In this document: positions 10,283-20,274 of the stretch, one piece after another
Position numbering within the stretch: position 1 is the stretch's first letter
Layout of the letters: every line of letters starts with the position of its first letter
Assembly: GCA_009767595.1 (NCBI GenBank)
Contig: VSDK01018836.1
Location: 143,118-207,117, forward strand
Reading direction: 5' to 3'
Length of the DNA stretch: 64,000 nt
Source of the DNA: Symbiodinium kawagutii
Lineage: Eukaryota > Sar > Dinophyceae > Suessiales > Symbiodiniaceae
Made by a program: the position numbers and the translations under genes
Notes under the pieces: generated by a model
Database searches by the model: none
What the model saw: only the letters and a program-made list of their open reading frames with translations
What the model was told of the DNA's origin: nothing

Positions 10283-13200
10283 ATGTCTGAAGATCCCAAG
10301 ATTGCATGTGATGAATTCAGAACCTCTTTAGGAGATGGTGATTTTGCTTTTAGTTTGCAGTGTCCTCCTTCACTTTTGTCATGTGAAGCCTGCGGCCTGA
10401 TGGTCGTAAAGGGCACAAGGTGTCATGTATGTGAGGATTTGGTTGATGGTTGTGTGATTTGTAGTGATTTTTGTGATCAAGACCCTTCGTTGACCGTTCG
10501 TAGACCTGACCTCTCTCGACCTGATTCGTGCAATGCCTTCAGTGACAGTGGCAGACCTCCGGATGAAGTTGGAATCCTTGGGAGAGAGAGCACCACCATC
10601 ATGGACGGGACTCCAGCTTCGGGCCAGGATTCGCGAGATCGAAGAGGAGAACAAGGACTCTGTGCAAGCGACTCGTTTGAAGGAGTTGACGGCACTGAAA
10701 AAGGCATCCAGGAAGAAGCCTTTGATCCAGGAATGGTGCCAACAGAACGGCATTGTGGTGAACCCGAATGCCACGATTGCCGATTTGTACAACCAGGGCG
10801 AGAAGCTTGTCTTGGAGAAGTTCCCTCCGGAGGACACGGATCTTGTGGGATTCGGCCAGTACTCCGACTACACCATGAGTCAAGTCCTGAGGGAGAACCG
10901 TCCGTATCTGGAGTGGTGCGTCAAGACCACGCAGGAAGAAGAGTGCAATTGGAGACTGAAGCGCTTGGCAAGTTGGTACATCAATCAGAAGTCGGCGGAG
11001 TCCAGCAATCGCCAGAATGTTGTACCTCCGAAGCCTGCCAAGGGTGCCGAAGGCAAGGGATACCAGAAGGGACCAAGAGCATCCGCAGCCTCGGGTCCAC
11101 CAAGTGTGATGAGTTTCTCAAGCCACTCGACCGAGGAGATCCAGAACTTGAAGGCCGAGCTCGAGCAGCTTCGCTCAGAGAATCAGGAGATGGCACTCAC
11201 TCTGGAGCGCTCCAAGCAGAGGAAGGAGACATGATGATCGAGGAGTGCTATGAGGTTGGGGGTTGTGAAAGAGCTTTCAACAAAGAAAATTGCCAGTGGA
11301 CTCGGAAGTGGAAGTCTGGTTGTTGTCCGGATAGCACAGTTTGGAATGAACTTGTCAATCATGATCGTCCCATGCTCATGGAAGTTGCTTGTAGCAAAGA
11401 TAGCATATTAGGTGAAGAAGCTATCAAGCGTTGGGGTAAAGATTCATGCATTAGATGTGCTCACTGGAACGGCTACGATTTGACAACTCCTGCAGGGGTG
11501 GCATCCATCATGAAGCGAATTTCTTCTGAGCGTCCTAGAAACGTTTGGATTAGCTGTGAATGCGGCCCGTATTCCCCTCTCCAACGGTTGAACCAGAAAA
11601 CTGAACAACAAAGGGAAACCTTGCGGTTGAAACGTGAAGATGCTGTTAGACAGTATAAAGGGGGGATTCAGGTTGCTAAGTGGGCTAAGGCTTGTGGTAG
11701 TCATGTTCATTTTGAGCTGTCAACACGTTGTGAAGCATGGAAACTTGATTTCATCGAGGATTTTGTGAAGGAACTTGGCCTACTCAAGGCACACTGCGCC
11801 GGATGCGCAGTCGGCTTAAAGTCACAGCGGACTCAGGAACCACTCTGCAAATCATGGACCATTGCCACGTCATCCACGGTTGTTAGACAAAGGTTGGATC
11901 TTCGTTGTCAACGGAATCACAAACATGGAAAATCGGATGGAGGTGAAGCTTATCATACTGCGTTTTACACTCCGGTTTTCGCTAAGAAGGTCATGGATGC
12001 TTTTGCTACTGGGGATGATTGGCATGAAGTCACTCGTGAGCTTGGTTTTGGGTTGGACCATGAAGATGATGCTGTTGATCCTAAGCGGGAAACCCTGGTT
12101 GAATTTGCGGGAGCGGCTATGACGGCTAAAGAGAAAGAACAACACTTACAGAGGATTCGACACATTCATTCTGTCACGGGTCATTGCTCCACGAAGTATC
12201 TTGTTGATGCCTTGCGACGCCGAGGGGTTCCCCAAAATGTTCTGGAACTTGCCAAGTCATTCAAGTGCCCCACTTGTGAAGAGATGCGGAGACCTGATGC
12301 CAGACTGCCTGCTTCATTGGAAATCATCCATAAGAAGTTCAAGGTTGTTCAAACTGATGTGGCTGATTGGAACCATCCGGAAACCCATGTCAAGTACAAG
12401 TTGGTTGTGTTTGTTGATGAGGGATCCCGGTACCGTTCTGGAATTATCATCACGGATCAACCCCCAAAGACTCCTGGATTTGAAGATCTCAAGAAGATTT
12501 TTGGGCAACAGTGGACTCAACATTTTGGGAAACCAGATGTCTTAAGGGTTGACCCTTGTGGGGCATGGAGGAGCAAGGCGGCTGAGGAGTATCTTGCTTC
12601 GGAAGGAATAGAAATTGGTGAAATCCCCGCGGAAGCCCATTGGAAAATTGGTTTGGTTGAGGTTTCCATTAGGATCTTGAAGGACATGATGACGGCTTTG
12701 GCTAAAGAGTACCCACACAAAGATGTTTCGGATTTGTTTAGCAAATCTCTTTGGGCGGCCAATTCCCGAGCGGTTTACAATGGTTACTCTCCTCTCCAGC
12801 ATGCGACGGGTCGGTCTCCGGATGAATGGGGTCGGTTGCATCAAAGTAGTATTCAGGGATTTCCGGTCCATGCTCAACAACATGCGGATGGCGGTTTTGA
12901 AGACATGCACAAAATCATGACCATGGCTGAAACGGAATTTTTGAAGGCTCAGGCTCACCAACGGTTGCTGAGGGCACAAGAAGCTGGAAACAGACAACAA
13001 AGGCATTATTCCCCCGGTGATTTGGTGTTCTATTGGCGGTTGACGGTTGGTAAGGCTGATGGGGCTCAACCTTTCCGTAAGGGGAAGTTTGTTGGTCCGG
13101 CTAGGGTGTTGGCGGTTGAAACCAAACAAACCTCTGAAGGTCTGGCTTCAAACAACATAGTCTGGTTGCACAGGAGCGGAAGGCTTATCAGAGCCACACC

Positions 13201-15286
13201 AGGGCAGCTCAGGCCAGCATCTAGCAGAGAAATTGCGTATGAGGAGCTGCGTGGACCACTCCAAGTTCCGTGGAATATCTCGGCCATACCTCACGAACCA
13301 CATAAGCATCTCTATACAGATATCACCCAAGATCAACCCACTTCAGAAGAATATGAGCGTGCTCAAGATGAAGAAATGCCTTTGGTTAGACATAGGACCA
13401 AGAGACCAGTTGATGTTCGAGACAGAAGTGAAGAACCAAAGAGACCTGCAGTGGAAGATGATCTCATGACAGATGGAGATGTCTTTTGGGCGAGTGAGGA
13501 AAGTGCAGTTTCCATCGAGATTTCCATGCCAGATTCCAACCGCAAGTGGAAGATGTTTGCCCGAGATGCGACTGCATACGTGGTATCACAGATGAGGCGA
13601 AAACAAGTGGAAGTCAAGGAAAACCATCTTACTCCTGAACAACGGCAATTATTCAAACCTGCGAAGGACAAAGAAGTGAACAATTTCATTCGTGATCGTT
13701 GTTTGGAAGTTTTGCCTCCATCTATGAAACCATCGGCTAAGTCGGCGATGCGAATGCGGTGGCTTCTCACTTGGAAACAAGAGGCGGGGGAGTCCAAGAA
13801 ACCAAAAGCTAGGATTGTTATACAAGGGTATCAAGATCCTCAGTATGAGTTTCGTGAAGTGTCTGCCCCAGTTGTTTCCAGAGCGGGTAGGCAGTGTTTC
13901 CTGCAGATGTGTGCCAATCAACGATTCCGTGTCAGCAAGGGAGATGTTTCTGGTGCCTTTTTACAAGGAGATGAATGCAAGCAGGATTTGTTGTGTGTTC
14001 CCACCAAAGAGCTTTGTGAAGCCATGGGAGTTCCCCACCAAACCATTTGTCGATTACGTAAAGCTGCTTATGGTTTAGTTCAAGCTCCGTTGGTTTGGTA
14101 TCAGACGGTTGATAACTATTTGACGAGTGTTGGTTGTGTTCGTATGAAGGGAGACCCTTGTGTTTGGATGTATTGGGATGACCAAGGGGTTTTAAGGGGA
14201 ACGGTTTGTGCTCATGTTGATGATTTCTTGTTTGGGGGTGTTCCTGGTGAAAAGCATTTTGAAGAGTTTTTAGGAAAAATCAAGAATCGGTTTAGATGGG
14301 GCACATGGGAGACACAATCGTTTGTTCAATGCGGTACCAGAATCAAACAGCGAGCGGATTTCGGCTTCGAGTTGACGCAAGAGTCCACTTTGGAGTCAGT
14401 GCATGAGATCCCGGTCACAAAGGACAAACTCAGGCAACCAGATTTACCAACCACAGATTCAGAGAAGAGTCAGATGCGATCGGTTCTTGGGGCATTGTCA
14501 TGGTATTGTGGTCAAGTGGGATTTGCTTATTCTGCCGATGTTGGTATCCTGATATCCACGATTCCCAAGAGTACCCAGAGAGACATCATCGAAATGAACA
14601 ATTTGGTGCACACTATCAAGAATGACAGCGACCTGAAGATCATCATTCACCCCTTTTCTCCCGAGGATGAGCTCTACGTAGTGGGTTGGTGTGATGCAGC
14701 ATGGGCAAATCGGCCAGATGGTTCATCTAGCACGGCAGGTGTACTCATAGGCATGTCCAACCAAGATCTTCACCAAGGACTACAAGCTCCTATCTCTATT
14801 CTAAGTTGGCGATCAAGTAAGATTGAAAGATCATGTAGAAGCCCTGCGGCGGCGGAAACTAAAGCGGCTACTGAATGTGAAGATGATATGTTTCATATAC
14901 GCCATCTATGGGGAGAGATGTCTGGTCATAAAATCAACCTCATGGATCCCGAAGAGACGGTGAACAAGGTCAAAGCTATCTTGGTTGCTGACTCAAGGAA
15001 TCTCCACGACAAGGTGACAAAACCTATCATGACCATCAAGGGAGCAGAGAAACGGTCGGACTTGGAAGGTCTCATCATCAAAGAATCCATGGATCGAAAC
15101 TGCTTATCGGTGAGATGGGTACATTCAGATGCTCAACTCAGTAACAGTTTGACCAAGCCAGGTGAGAAACACCAATTCGCTTTGTTCAGGAAGATGGGAT
15201 ACTATTGGAAGATAGTAGAGGATCCTGATATGGCGTCGGCTAGAAACAGGAAGAAGGAAGGTCTACAGGCTATGGATGATCGATGA
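10283..15286 (+). CDS. Copia-type Pol polyprotein (integrase, RT, RNase H)
   Basis: 1667 codons from the first ATG; the frame is already open from 10220 after the gag TAG. Residues 1-80 are Cys-rich. About 80-315 overlap a different-frame ORF and look like shadow sequence, so independent translation may start at the ATG at 11231. About 390-560 hold a domain with CECGPYSPLQ (C425) and HFELSTRCEAW (E478). Integrase zinc ligands are HIHSVTGH at 627 and CPTC at 662. The integrase triad is D692, D757 and E793, exactly D,D-35-E. RT has KGDVSGAFLQG (D1221) and HVDD (D1313, D1314). RNase H has WCDAAWA (D1471) and VADSRNL (D1570). All catalytic sites are intact. Confidence 0.95.
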   Translation: MSEDPKIACDEFRTSLGDGDFAFSLQCPPSLLSCEACGLMVVKGTRCHVCEDLVDGCVICSDFCDQDPSLTVRRPDLSRPDSCNAFSDSGRPPDEVGILGRESTTIMDGTPASGQDSRDRRGEQGLCASDSFEGVDGTEKGIQEEAFDPGMVPTERHCGEPECHDCRFVQPGREACLGEVPSGGHGSCGIRPVLRLHHESSPEGEPSVSGVVRQDHAGRRVQLETEALGKLVHQSEVGGVQQSPECCTSEACQGCRRQGIPEGTKSIRSLGSTKCDEFLKPLDRGDPELEGRARAASLRESGDGTHSGALQAEEGDMMIEECYEVGGCERAFNKENCQWTRKWKSGCCPDSTVWNELVNHDRPMLMEVACSKDSILGEEAIKRWGKDSCIRCAHWNGYDLTTPAGVASIMKRISSERPRNVWISCECGPYSPLQRLNQKTEQQRETLRLKREDAVRQYKGGIQVAKWAKACGSHVHFELSTRCEAWKLDFIEDFVKELGLLKAHCAGCAVGLKSQRTQEPLCKSWTIATSSTVVRQRLDLRCQRNHKHGKSDGGEAYHTAFYTPVFAKKVMDAFATGDDWHEVTRELGFGLDHEDDAVDPKRETLVEFAGAAMTAKEKEQHLQRIRHIHSVTGHCSTKYLVDALRRRGVPQNVLELAKSFKCPTCEEMRRPDARLPASLEIIHKKFKVVQTDVADWNHPETHVKYKLVVFVDEGSRYRSGIIITDQPPKTPGFEDLKKIFGQQWTQHFGKPDVLRVDPCGAWRSKAAEEYLASEGIEIGEIPAEAHWKIGLVEVSIRILKDMMTALAKEYPHKDVSDLFSKSLWAANSRAVYNGYSPLQHATGRSPDEWGRLHQSSIQGFPVHAQQHADGGFEDMHKIMTMAETEFLKAQAHQRLLRAQEAGNRQQRHYSPGDLVFYWRLTVGKADGAQPFRKGKFVGPARVLAVETKQTSEGLASNNIVWLHRSGRLIRATPGQLRPASSREIAYEELRGPLQVPWNISAIPHEPHKHLYTDITQDQPTSEEYERAQDEEMPLVRHRTKRPVDVRDRSEEPKRPAVEDDLMTDGDVFWASEESAVSIEISMPDSNRKWKMFARDATAYVVSQMRRKQVEVKENHLTPEQRQLFKPAKDKEVNNFIRDRCLEVLPPSMKPSAKSAMRMRWLLTWKQEAGESKKPKARIVIQGYQDPQYEFREVSAPVVSRAGRQCFLQMCANQRFRVSKGDVSGAFLQGDECKQDLLCVPTKELCEAMGVPHQTICRLRKAAYGLVQAPLVWYQTVDNYLTSVGCVRMKGDPCVWMYWDDQGVLRGTVCAHVDDFLFGGVPGEKHFEEFLGKIKNRFRWGTWETQSFVQCGTRIKQRADFGFELTQESTLESVHEIPVTKDKLRQPDLPTTDSEKSQMRSVLGALSWYCGQVGFAYSADVGILISTIPKSTQRDIIEMNNLVHTIKNDSDLKIIIHPFSPEDELYVVGWCDAAWANRPDGSSSTAGVLIGMSNQDLHQGLQAPISILSWRSSKIERSCRSPAAAETKAATECEDDMFHIRHLWGEMSGHKINLMDPEETVNKVKAILVADSRNLHDKVTKPIMTIKGAEKRSDLEGLIIKESMDRNCLSVRWVHSDAQLSNSLTKPGEKHQFALFRKMGYYWKIVEDPDMASARNRKKEGLQAMDDR
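10533..11234 (+). CDS. Overlapping ORF: SAP-like domain plus coiled coil
   Basis: A 233-codon ORF in the +1 frame relative to pol, wholly inside it. Residues 4-38 (VADLRMKLESLGE, then QLRARIREIEEE) resemble a SAP DNA-binding helix pair. Residues about 105-130 have GFGQYSDYTMSQVLRENRPY, followed by LEWCVKT. The C-terminus (EEIQNLKAELEQLRSENQEM) is a classic coiled coil. In the same DNA the pol frame is low-complexity and polar, so this frame looks like the functional one. Its TGA (11232-11234) overlaps an ATG of the pol frame (11231-11233) as ATGA, a layout used elsewhere for stop-and-restart translation. The protein could be an accessory nucleic-acid-binding factor of the element. I recall similar sequences in Symbiodiniaceae elements, unverified. 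Confidence 0.7.
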   Translation: MPSVTVADLRMKLESLGERAPPSWTGLQLRARIREIEEENKDSVQATRLKELTALKKASRKKPLIQEWCQQNGIVVNPNATIADLYNQGEKLVLEKFPPEDTDLVGFGQYSDYTMSQVLRENRPYLEWCVKTTQEEECNWRLKRLASWYINQKSAESSNRQNVVPPKPAKGAEGKGYQKGPRASAASGPPSVMSFSSHSTEEIQNLKAELEQLRSENQEMALTLERSKQRKET

Positions 15287-15358
15287 GGGGTCGGTTCGTT
15301 GGTTCTCTGGTTTTTGGTTTGTTTTGATTGTTTGTCACTTACATGACACCGGGTTTCA

Positions 15359-15439
15359 TGCATGTTCTCCCAATAAAATGTTGGGGGCATGCACGTTTGA
15401 CACGTGGTAGCATTCCACTCCGATATCATGCGTGATATC
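15359..15439 (+). promoter_or_regulatory. 3' noncoding hairpins, one holding AATAAA
   Basis: TGCATG (15359-15364) pairs with CATGCA (15388-15393), and inside it CCCAA (15369-15373) pairs with TTGGG (15381-15385). This places AATAAA at the top of a hairpin. A second perfect hairpin, GATATCA-TGCG-TGATATC, is at 15422-15439. A purine run GAGGAAGAAAAGG at about 15467 could be a polypurine tract, but no LTR follows. The hairpins may act in RNA 3'-end formation or packaging of the retroelement. Function is inferred only. Confidence 0.4.
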
Positions 15440-15508
15440 CCGACAGCTCCCCTGGGGCCCAAGTTGAGGAAGAAAAGGCGCGCACCGTTTGGGGGTTCGC
15501 GTTGCAAT

Positions 15509-15760
15509 AGGAACCTCAGACCTGTGGATTTTATCCTGGACATTCCTGGATACCTTCCTACAATCAAGTTGAAATCCTTCTGAAGAAGTACCTTTTTGAA
15601 CCCTGCTGACCCAGTGCCCCACCATAGGAACCTCAGACCTGCGGATTTTATCCTCTCCGGTTATTGCAGCCAAGTTGGAAACCTCGCTGAATCAATGGGC
15701 CAAACTAAAATTCTCAGGCCTGCGCATTTCATCCTGCACATTTTTTGCAATGATTGGAAC
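15509..15760. repeat. ~100-bp tandem repeat, right of copia element
   Basis: Two clear copies (15509, 15626) and one decayed copy (about 15705) of the unit found at 7895-8380, with AGGAACCTCAGACCTG, GATTTTATCCTGGA and CAGTGCCCCACCAT. They lie in the same orientation as the left array. Confidence 0.75.
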
Positions 15761-16248
15761 CCATCTTGAAACAATACTCCTTGATAAAAAGATCAGACCT
15801 TCAATTTCATCTTGCATGTTTCGGCAGAAATTCAGGTATTAGCATCGGGTATTTTCCTCCCTCCTTGTCTCCTTCCCTTCATTTCTTCTCTGTCCTCTCT
15901 CCTCCCTCCACCCTCCTCTCCTTCATGGTGTTCGCATTCCCAATAATTTCGATTATTTTTTGCTGCCTCTTGCATCTCAAAAACCATCTGAAGCACAACC
16001 CAAAATTCTATAACAACCGGATGGCTCAACATAGCCACAATCCCCGTGGATAAAATTCTTTGGGACTGAGGTCTAACACCAACCACAATTTTTATATGTT
16101 ATCATCCAAACATCCGTAAATAAAATTCAGGCACAACCCCAAAGATATATAACCTTGCAGTCTGGATAATTTTATGGCCCAAGGTATTTTCTGGATATTT
16201 TTCGGGCCGGAGCCCTAGGATCCTAACCAGGAGGTACCATCGAGGATG
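15761..16248. other. Unassigned, pyrimidine-rich then AT-rich
   Basis: A pyrimidine-rich tract (CTCCCTCCTTGTCTCCTTCC and similar) covers about 15855-15925. AATCCCCGTGGATAAAATTC at about 16038 and AAATAAAATTCAGGCACAA at about 16115 echo 7331 and 7410, left of the copia element. No gene is seen. Confidence 0.5.
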
Positions 16249-16359
16249 ATATAAGGTGCTTTCTCAAGTAGTTGGGGTCCCCCAGTGATCTCCTGTTCTC
16301 CATCTTCAACGATAAACCATCCATAACTTGGAGGTCCCCTATTAAGAGAAACGCCCATG
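16249..16359. mobile_element. Snap-back element family IR-A, copy 4 (decayed)
   Basis: The left arm AAGGTGCTTTCTCAAGTAG and the right arm CCCCTATTAAGAGAAACGCC are recognisable but mutated IR-A arms about 100 bp apart. Confidence 0.6.
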
Positions 16360-16931
16360 AGGAGTTTTTTGGGAACAGTAGCCATCAGTACTATGGGGAA
16401 AATATTGCAAAATCATTGGTGATCGTCAATGATGGTCAGTCTTAGTTGGTTAATCATGGGGATAACGGTTAATCTTGATGATCATTGTTAACACCCAATT
16501 TGGTTGATCTTGGGGACAACTCTGTCTAGATAATTAACGGTCAACGTTTTAGCAAAGGATTTCTCGGAAAACGACAGTTTCAATGGCGATTCTTGGTGGC
16601 ATTCTTTGTCCCAGTGGGGGCCTGGGTAAGCGTAACAAGTGGTGAAACATCCTCAATCGACATGACCATTGGCATAAAATCGCAAGCTAATCAGGATGCA
16701 TTGGTGGGATTGCTCCATGGTGAAAAATAATGACTATTTTATAAACAACTGGCTAGAAATTAGAAAAACAGAGCTAGTCAAGAAGTGAGAGTCGGCAACA
16801 ACCGCTAAGCTTTGTCCTTTGGCACAGTCGTCATAGGCATGTTAGATTCGTCGGTTCCCATGACATCAAACAAATGCTTTCAAGTTTGGCCTTTGCATCG
16901 GTTCCCGCCCCCTGCTGGGATGTTTACTTAC
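16360..16931. other. Mostly unassigned; one tiny + strand exon candidate
   Basis: Most of this stretch is low-complexity GATTAATC-type DNA. A 68-nt segment at 16558-16625 on the + strand lies between AG and a GTAAGC donor and reads FSENDSFNGDSWWHSLSQWG. It is on the opposite strand to the convincing exon at 16932 and may be chance. Confidence 0.25.
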
Positions 16932-17042
16932 CCAAACAATGAGAGATCCAACGGTCAACGAACACTTCCGACACATGTTCGATGACCAGCTCTTGAGCCA
17001 GCGCGGCTTTATTCACAGCTGGATAATTGTCATCAGCAAGAG
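16932..17042 (-). CDS. Internal exon, unknown protein
   Basis: A 111-nt - strand exon with a canonical donor (TTTGG then GTAAGT) and an AG acceptor. It encodes LADDNYPAVNKAALAQELVI followed by EHVSEVFVDRWISHCLG, strongly protein-like and with no stop. Its GC content is well above the flanking DNA. The protein family is not recognised. It is part of a series of - strand exon islands between 16.9 and 32.2 kb whose connection into one or more genes cannot be read here. Confidence 0.6.
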
Positions 17043-17204
17043 CTATCATTGACCACTTACAAAGTTCTTAATCACCAAGTCACCATCAAAATAAAACTCA
17101 AATAAACCATCAAACACTCAAATAATTGTCATCACATAGCCATCAAATAAACCTCAAAACCATCAAACTTCACCAGCACAGCAACCATCAGATCACCACC
17201 CGTG

Positions 17205-17396
17205 GAATCAGCCCACCCCCAGCCGCGCTGCACCCCGTGGAATCAGCCCACCCCCAGCCGCGCTGCTCCTTGGTGGCGTCTCCCTTGGACGCGCCGATTG
17301 AGAAGATCACGTGCCCAATGGCGCCGTCACGCGTGGTGCCAGGTCCAGTTGTAACCCGCTCGGAGGAGCTGCTCGCGGGAAGGCAGCCCAGGGCAC
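17205..17396 (-). CDS. Probable exon, unknown protein
   Basis: The acceptor CCTCTCCAG then G sits at 17397. The reading ALGCLPASSSSERVTTGPGT, then RDGAIGHVIFSIGASKGD and EQRGWGWAD, is open through the GC-rich island. The downstream end is unclear because a ~35-bp segment (GGAATCAGCCCACCCCCAGC on +) is tandemly duplicated at about 17202-17270, probably crossing the exon end. No family is recognised. Confidence 0.5.
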
Positions 17397-17743
17397 CTGG
17401 AGAGGATGGATAGTTGATCCAAGGAATGGTTGAGAAGATGGTTGGAGCGTGGATGGTTGAGTAGATGGTTGGAGGGTAGATGGATGCTGGAGTAGATGGT
17501 TTTGATGGTTGATTTTCTGGTTGATTCAACCCTGGGATGGTTAGAATTGAATCCAAAGATGGAAAGCATCATGGACAACGATGGAAAATGACGATGGTAC
17601 GGATGCTTAAGGGTGATGAAGTGGTGAAGGATGACGCTTAGGGACGGCTGATCATAATGGATGGTGAAGGATCCCAGCGATGATGTCGTCGCGAAGGGCA
17701 TCATTTTGAGAGGACGTGTGACTGACGACAAGCAAGGGAAAGT

Positions 17744-17810
17744 GTGGCCATGGGTCAAGGCTTTAACCAACCAATAATAGCTGGTTAATGGTTTCTAATA
17801 GGAAATGTAA
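17744..17810. mobile_element. Snap-back element family IR-C, partial
   Basis: A left-arm type sequence, TGGCCATGGGTCAAGGCTTT followed by AACCAACCAATAATAG, without a matching right arm. It is a fragment of the IR-C family described at 18242. Confidence 0.55.
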
Positions 17811-18241
17811 CAAAATGCCAAGGGAAAGTGTGAGGGTCAAAAGCGAATTTCAAGTAACACATGTGAAGGATAAGCACATTGCAGCTGGATACGTGGTTGC
17901 AGTATGGAAATCGCACAGTGGAAAACAACTCAATGTGAATTCGATGATTATCATATTTTTGGAGGAAGAATTGTTACTCTTTATGGGGCATAATTGTCGC
18001 ATTTAGATGAGCATCCCAACCAATGTGTAGTGGAGAACCATTCTTCCTATAATGAAGTGATTTCCTATACTATGATAATCAATTCTTCCTACAATGTACT
18101 ATGAGCATCCTGTACTATGGAGAACAACCCAACCAATATGTAGTGCACATTTCATGACTGCCTGTGCGGGCACCAAAGGAGGCCCAAATGGGAATGTAAC
18201 ATGTTCGAATGTTCTACTGGGTGGCTTCATCGCTTGTGAGA

Positions 18242-18365
18242 CATATGGCCATGGGTCAATATTGATCAACCAACTAATGGGGGATTTCCACCAACAATAA
18301 GAGGGAAACCAATGGTTAATGATAGGGGAAACAGGGGTACAGGGTTTTGACCCACTGCCATATGG
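18242..18365. mobile_element. Snap-back element family IR-C, complete
   Basis: Arms CATATGGCCATGGGTCAA and TTGACCCACTGCCATATG are inverted repeats 124 bp end to end. The core has CCAACTAATGGGGGATT, CAACAATAAGAGGG, GGTTAATGATAGGGGAAAC and GGGGTACAGGG. Related copies lie at 26080, 36649 and 41900. It is noncoding and MITE-like. Confidence 0.8.
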
Positions 18366-20274
18366 AGTAAATAAACCAACCATCCCACATATGAGGGAAA
18401 TTGGAAAATGCCAAGCAAACCACCAACCGGTGTTTGCAAATATAGCTCGAGTTCGGCCGGAATTGTTTTAGTGGATTCCGTGAAGACAATGGTCTCAAAC
18501 AGGTAGAAGTCAGTGTGGTGTGCAAAATGGTACCTTCAATGTACCTCTCCCTGTCAAAGGGATATCAAATCATGAAAACCACAGGACAGTGGATAATTGG
18601 CGCTAATGATCATTGGATTGATGGTGCACAAATGATACGAATCTTGAAAAGTCATAGGGATACCAATGTTACTGTACCGCAACGGGTAATTGAAATCACC
18701 ACAGATGGACCTGTAGCCCGAAACCATGTGGCCTGTCAAATTTAAGTAAACATCACTGCTTCGAGATGCCAAATAAAACAAAATCATCTAACCACTTCGA
18801 AACACATGTGTTTTTTCCATCAAATTACACGTGGATAGCCTTTCGTTGTTGTCCCTTCACGCAATGCCGCGCAACTGCGCGCACCTGATGAACCGGAAAC
18901 GTCCTGAAGAAATTCCTGCACACGTGGACGGTTCAACAGTTAAGGGTCAGCTGGGTGATGCCAAGAAGTTGGCGCCTTTGTTTCTGTTGGACGTTTTCAG
19001 ATCGCAGGGGTGGCAGCATGGAACAGGGGCGATCATTCCTAACCTTTGAGTTCCTGGTGATGTCAGAATGCAAAGGAGCATGTACTGTAAATATCATTGT
19101 ATAATGATATTTATGTAGTTCCTGAACTATTGACTTTTTGGTGAAGTTGTGCAATTGAACTCTTGATTACATGATGTTTCAACTTGTTTCAACCAGTTTA
19201 CAAGATGTCAAGCAGCTACCACATTTACAATGTCGCGGCCGGTTTCCATGGGAGCAGTTCGTCTATGATACCCGATCCTTTCAGTCATCTCTATAGTAGG
19301 TATAAACCCAGGGAAACCAAGCCGTAGGGACTGTTACACAACATGGTAGTTGAGGATGGTTATATATGTTCTAGGTAACTGATGGTAGCTGGAAGGGTAG
19401 GGATAGCCCCTTGCTCCTCCTGTTGAGTCAATAACCAACGTCACAGCGGATGCTGAGGCCACCCGTAATGCTCACCACCAGTTGCCCAGGCTCCTTCAGA
19501 TGAACGCTATCACCTGACGCTGAGCGAGGCAGCCCACTGCCACCAAGGTGAGATCAGCAGTTGGTTGGGGCTTGTGGTTCAACCAGCCAGCAGTCACAGA
19601 GTTCTCACACGTACATTGGCCTGTCGGTGGTTAACAAAAGCTGATACAAACATTACGAGTAGCGACGGATCGGAACAAAAGTGTTTAGTCAGTAACCATA
19701 ATCAACCCTAACCCAACAATGATCAACCAATAAGCCAACAGCCAACCAACAAGCAATCAAAACAAATGATAAGCCAATCATAGCACCGACCATGATAACC
19801 ACAAGCACACACACATGTTTTAATGTACCAGTATACATATAACAGAGATACACGCTGATATAATATGTGAAAGGAATAGCAATCTGACCAGAAACGGTTG
19901 AAAACTTCCAGGTGTATCAATCAGGCTGTGGGAACAGCCCTCCCCGGAAACCTTTGCCACTGGAAAGAATGTCAATGCGACTTTAATCTTGGAGAGGTTC
20001 ACCCAAGATATTCATCCAAGTATACCGATGCTTGGAAAAATAAAATGTGGCGTGATCCAGAACCATATCAACCAAAGTGTTGAGGAGTAACAACTATTAA
20101 CATCATCCATCATTAAACCCACCATTAGCAACCATGATTGACCATTGTTAACCATCACTAGCCATTAAGTGACCGTTCCTCACCAGTGTTACCTTTAATG
20201 AATCATGATTAACCATTACTAGCCTCACCAGCCATCCTTAGCACCGCCTTTCCACCGTGGATTTAGCTGAACTC
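18366..20274. other. Mostly noncoding; weak exon candidates
   Basis: At about 18880-19045 a + strand frame reads RPEEIPAHVDGSTVKGQLGD and AKKLAPLFLLDVFRSQGW, moderately protein-like. At about 19900-20000 a - strand frame reads SKIKVALTFFPVAKVSGEGC and SHSLIDTPGSFQP, also plausible as an exon. A GC-richer patch at 19430-19560 has no clear frame. The rest is low-complexity. No gene is assigned with confidence. Confidence 0.35.

Larger units (their letters stand above)
8381..15508 (+). mobile_element. Ty1/copia-type retroelement, coding region uninterrupted
   Basis: The order gag, protease, integrase, reverse transcriptase, RNase H is diagnostic of the Pseudoviridae/copia group. Integrase precedes RT and all catalytic residues are present. 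Apart from one TAG between gag and pol there is no stop or frameshift over 6.8 kb, which suggests a young copy. I see no LTR pair, no tRNA primer-binding site and no 5' leader: gag starts 33 nt after the flanking tandem repeat. The 3' noncoding part is about 220 bp. The boundaries given are where the flanking ~100-bp repeat ends and resumes. Confidence 0.9.
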
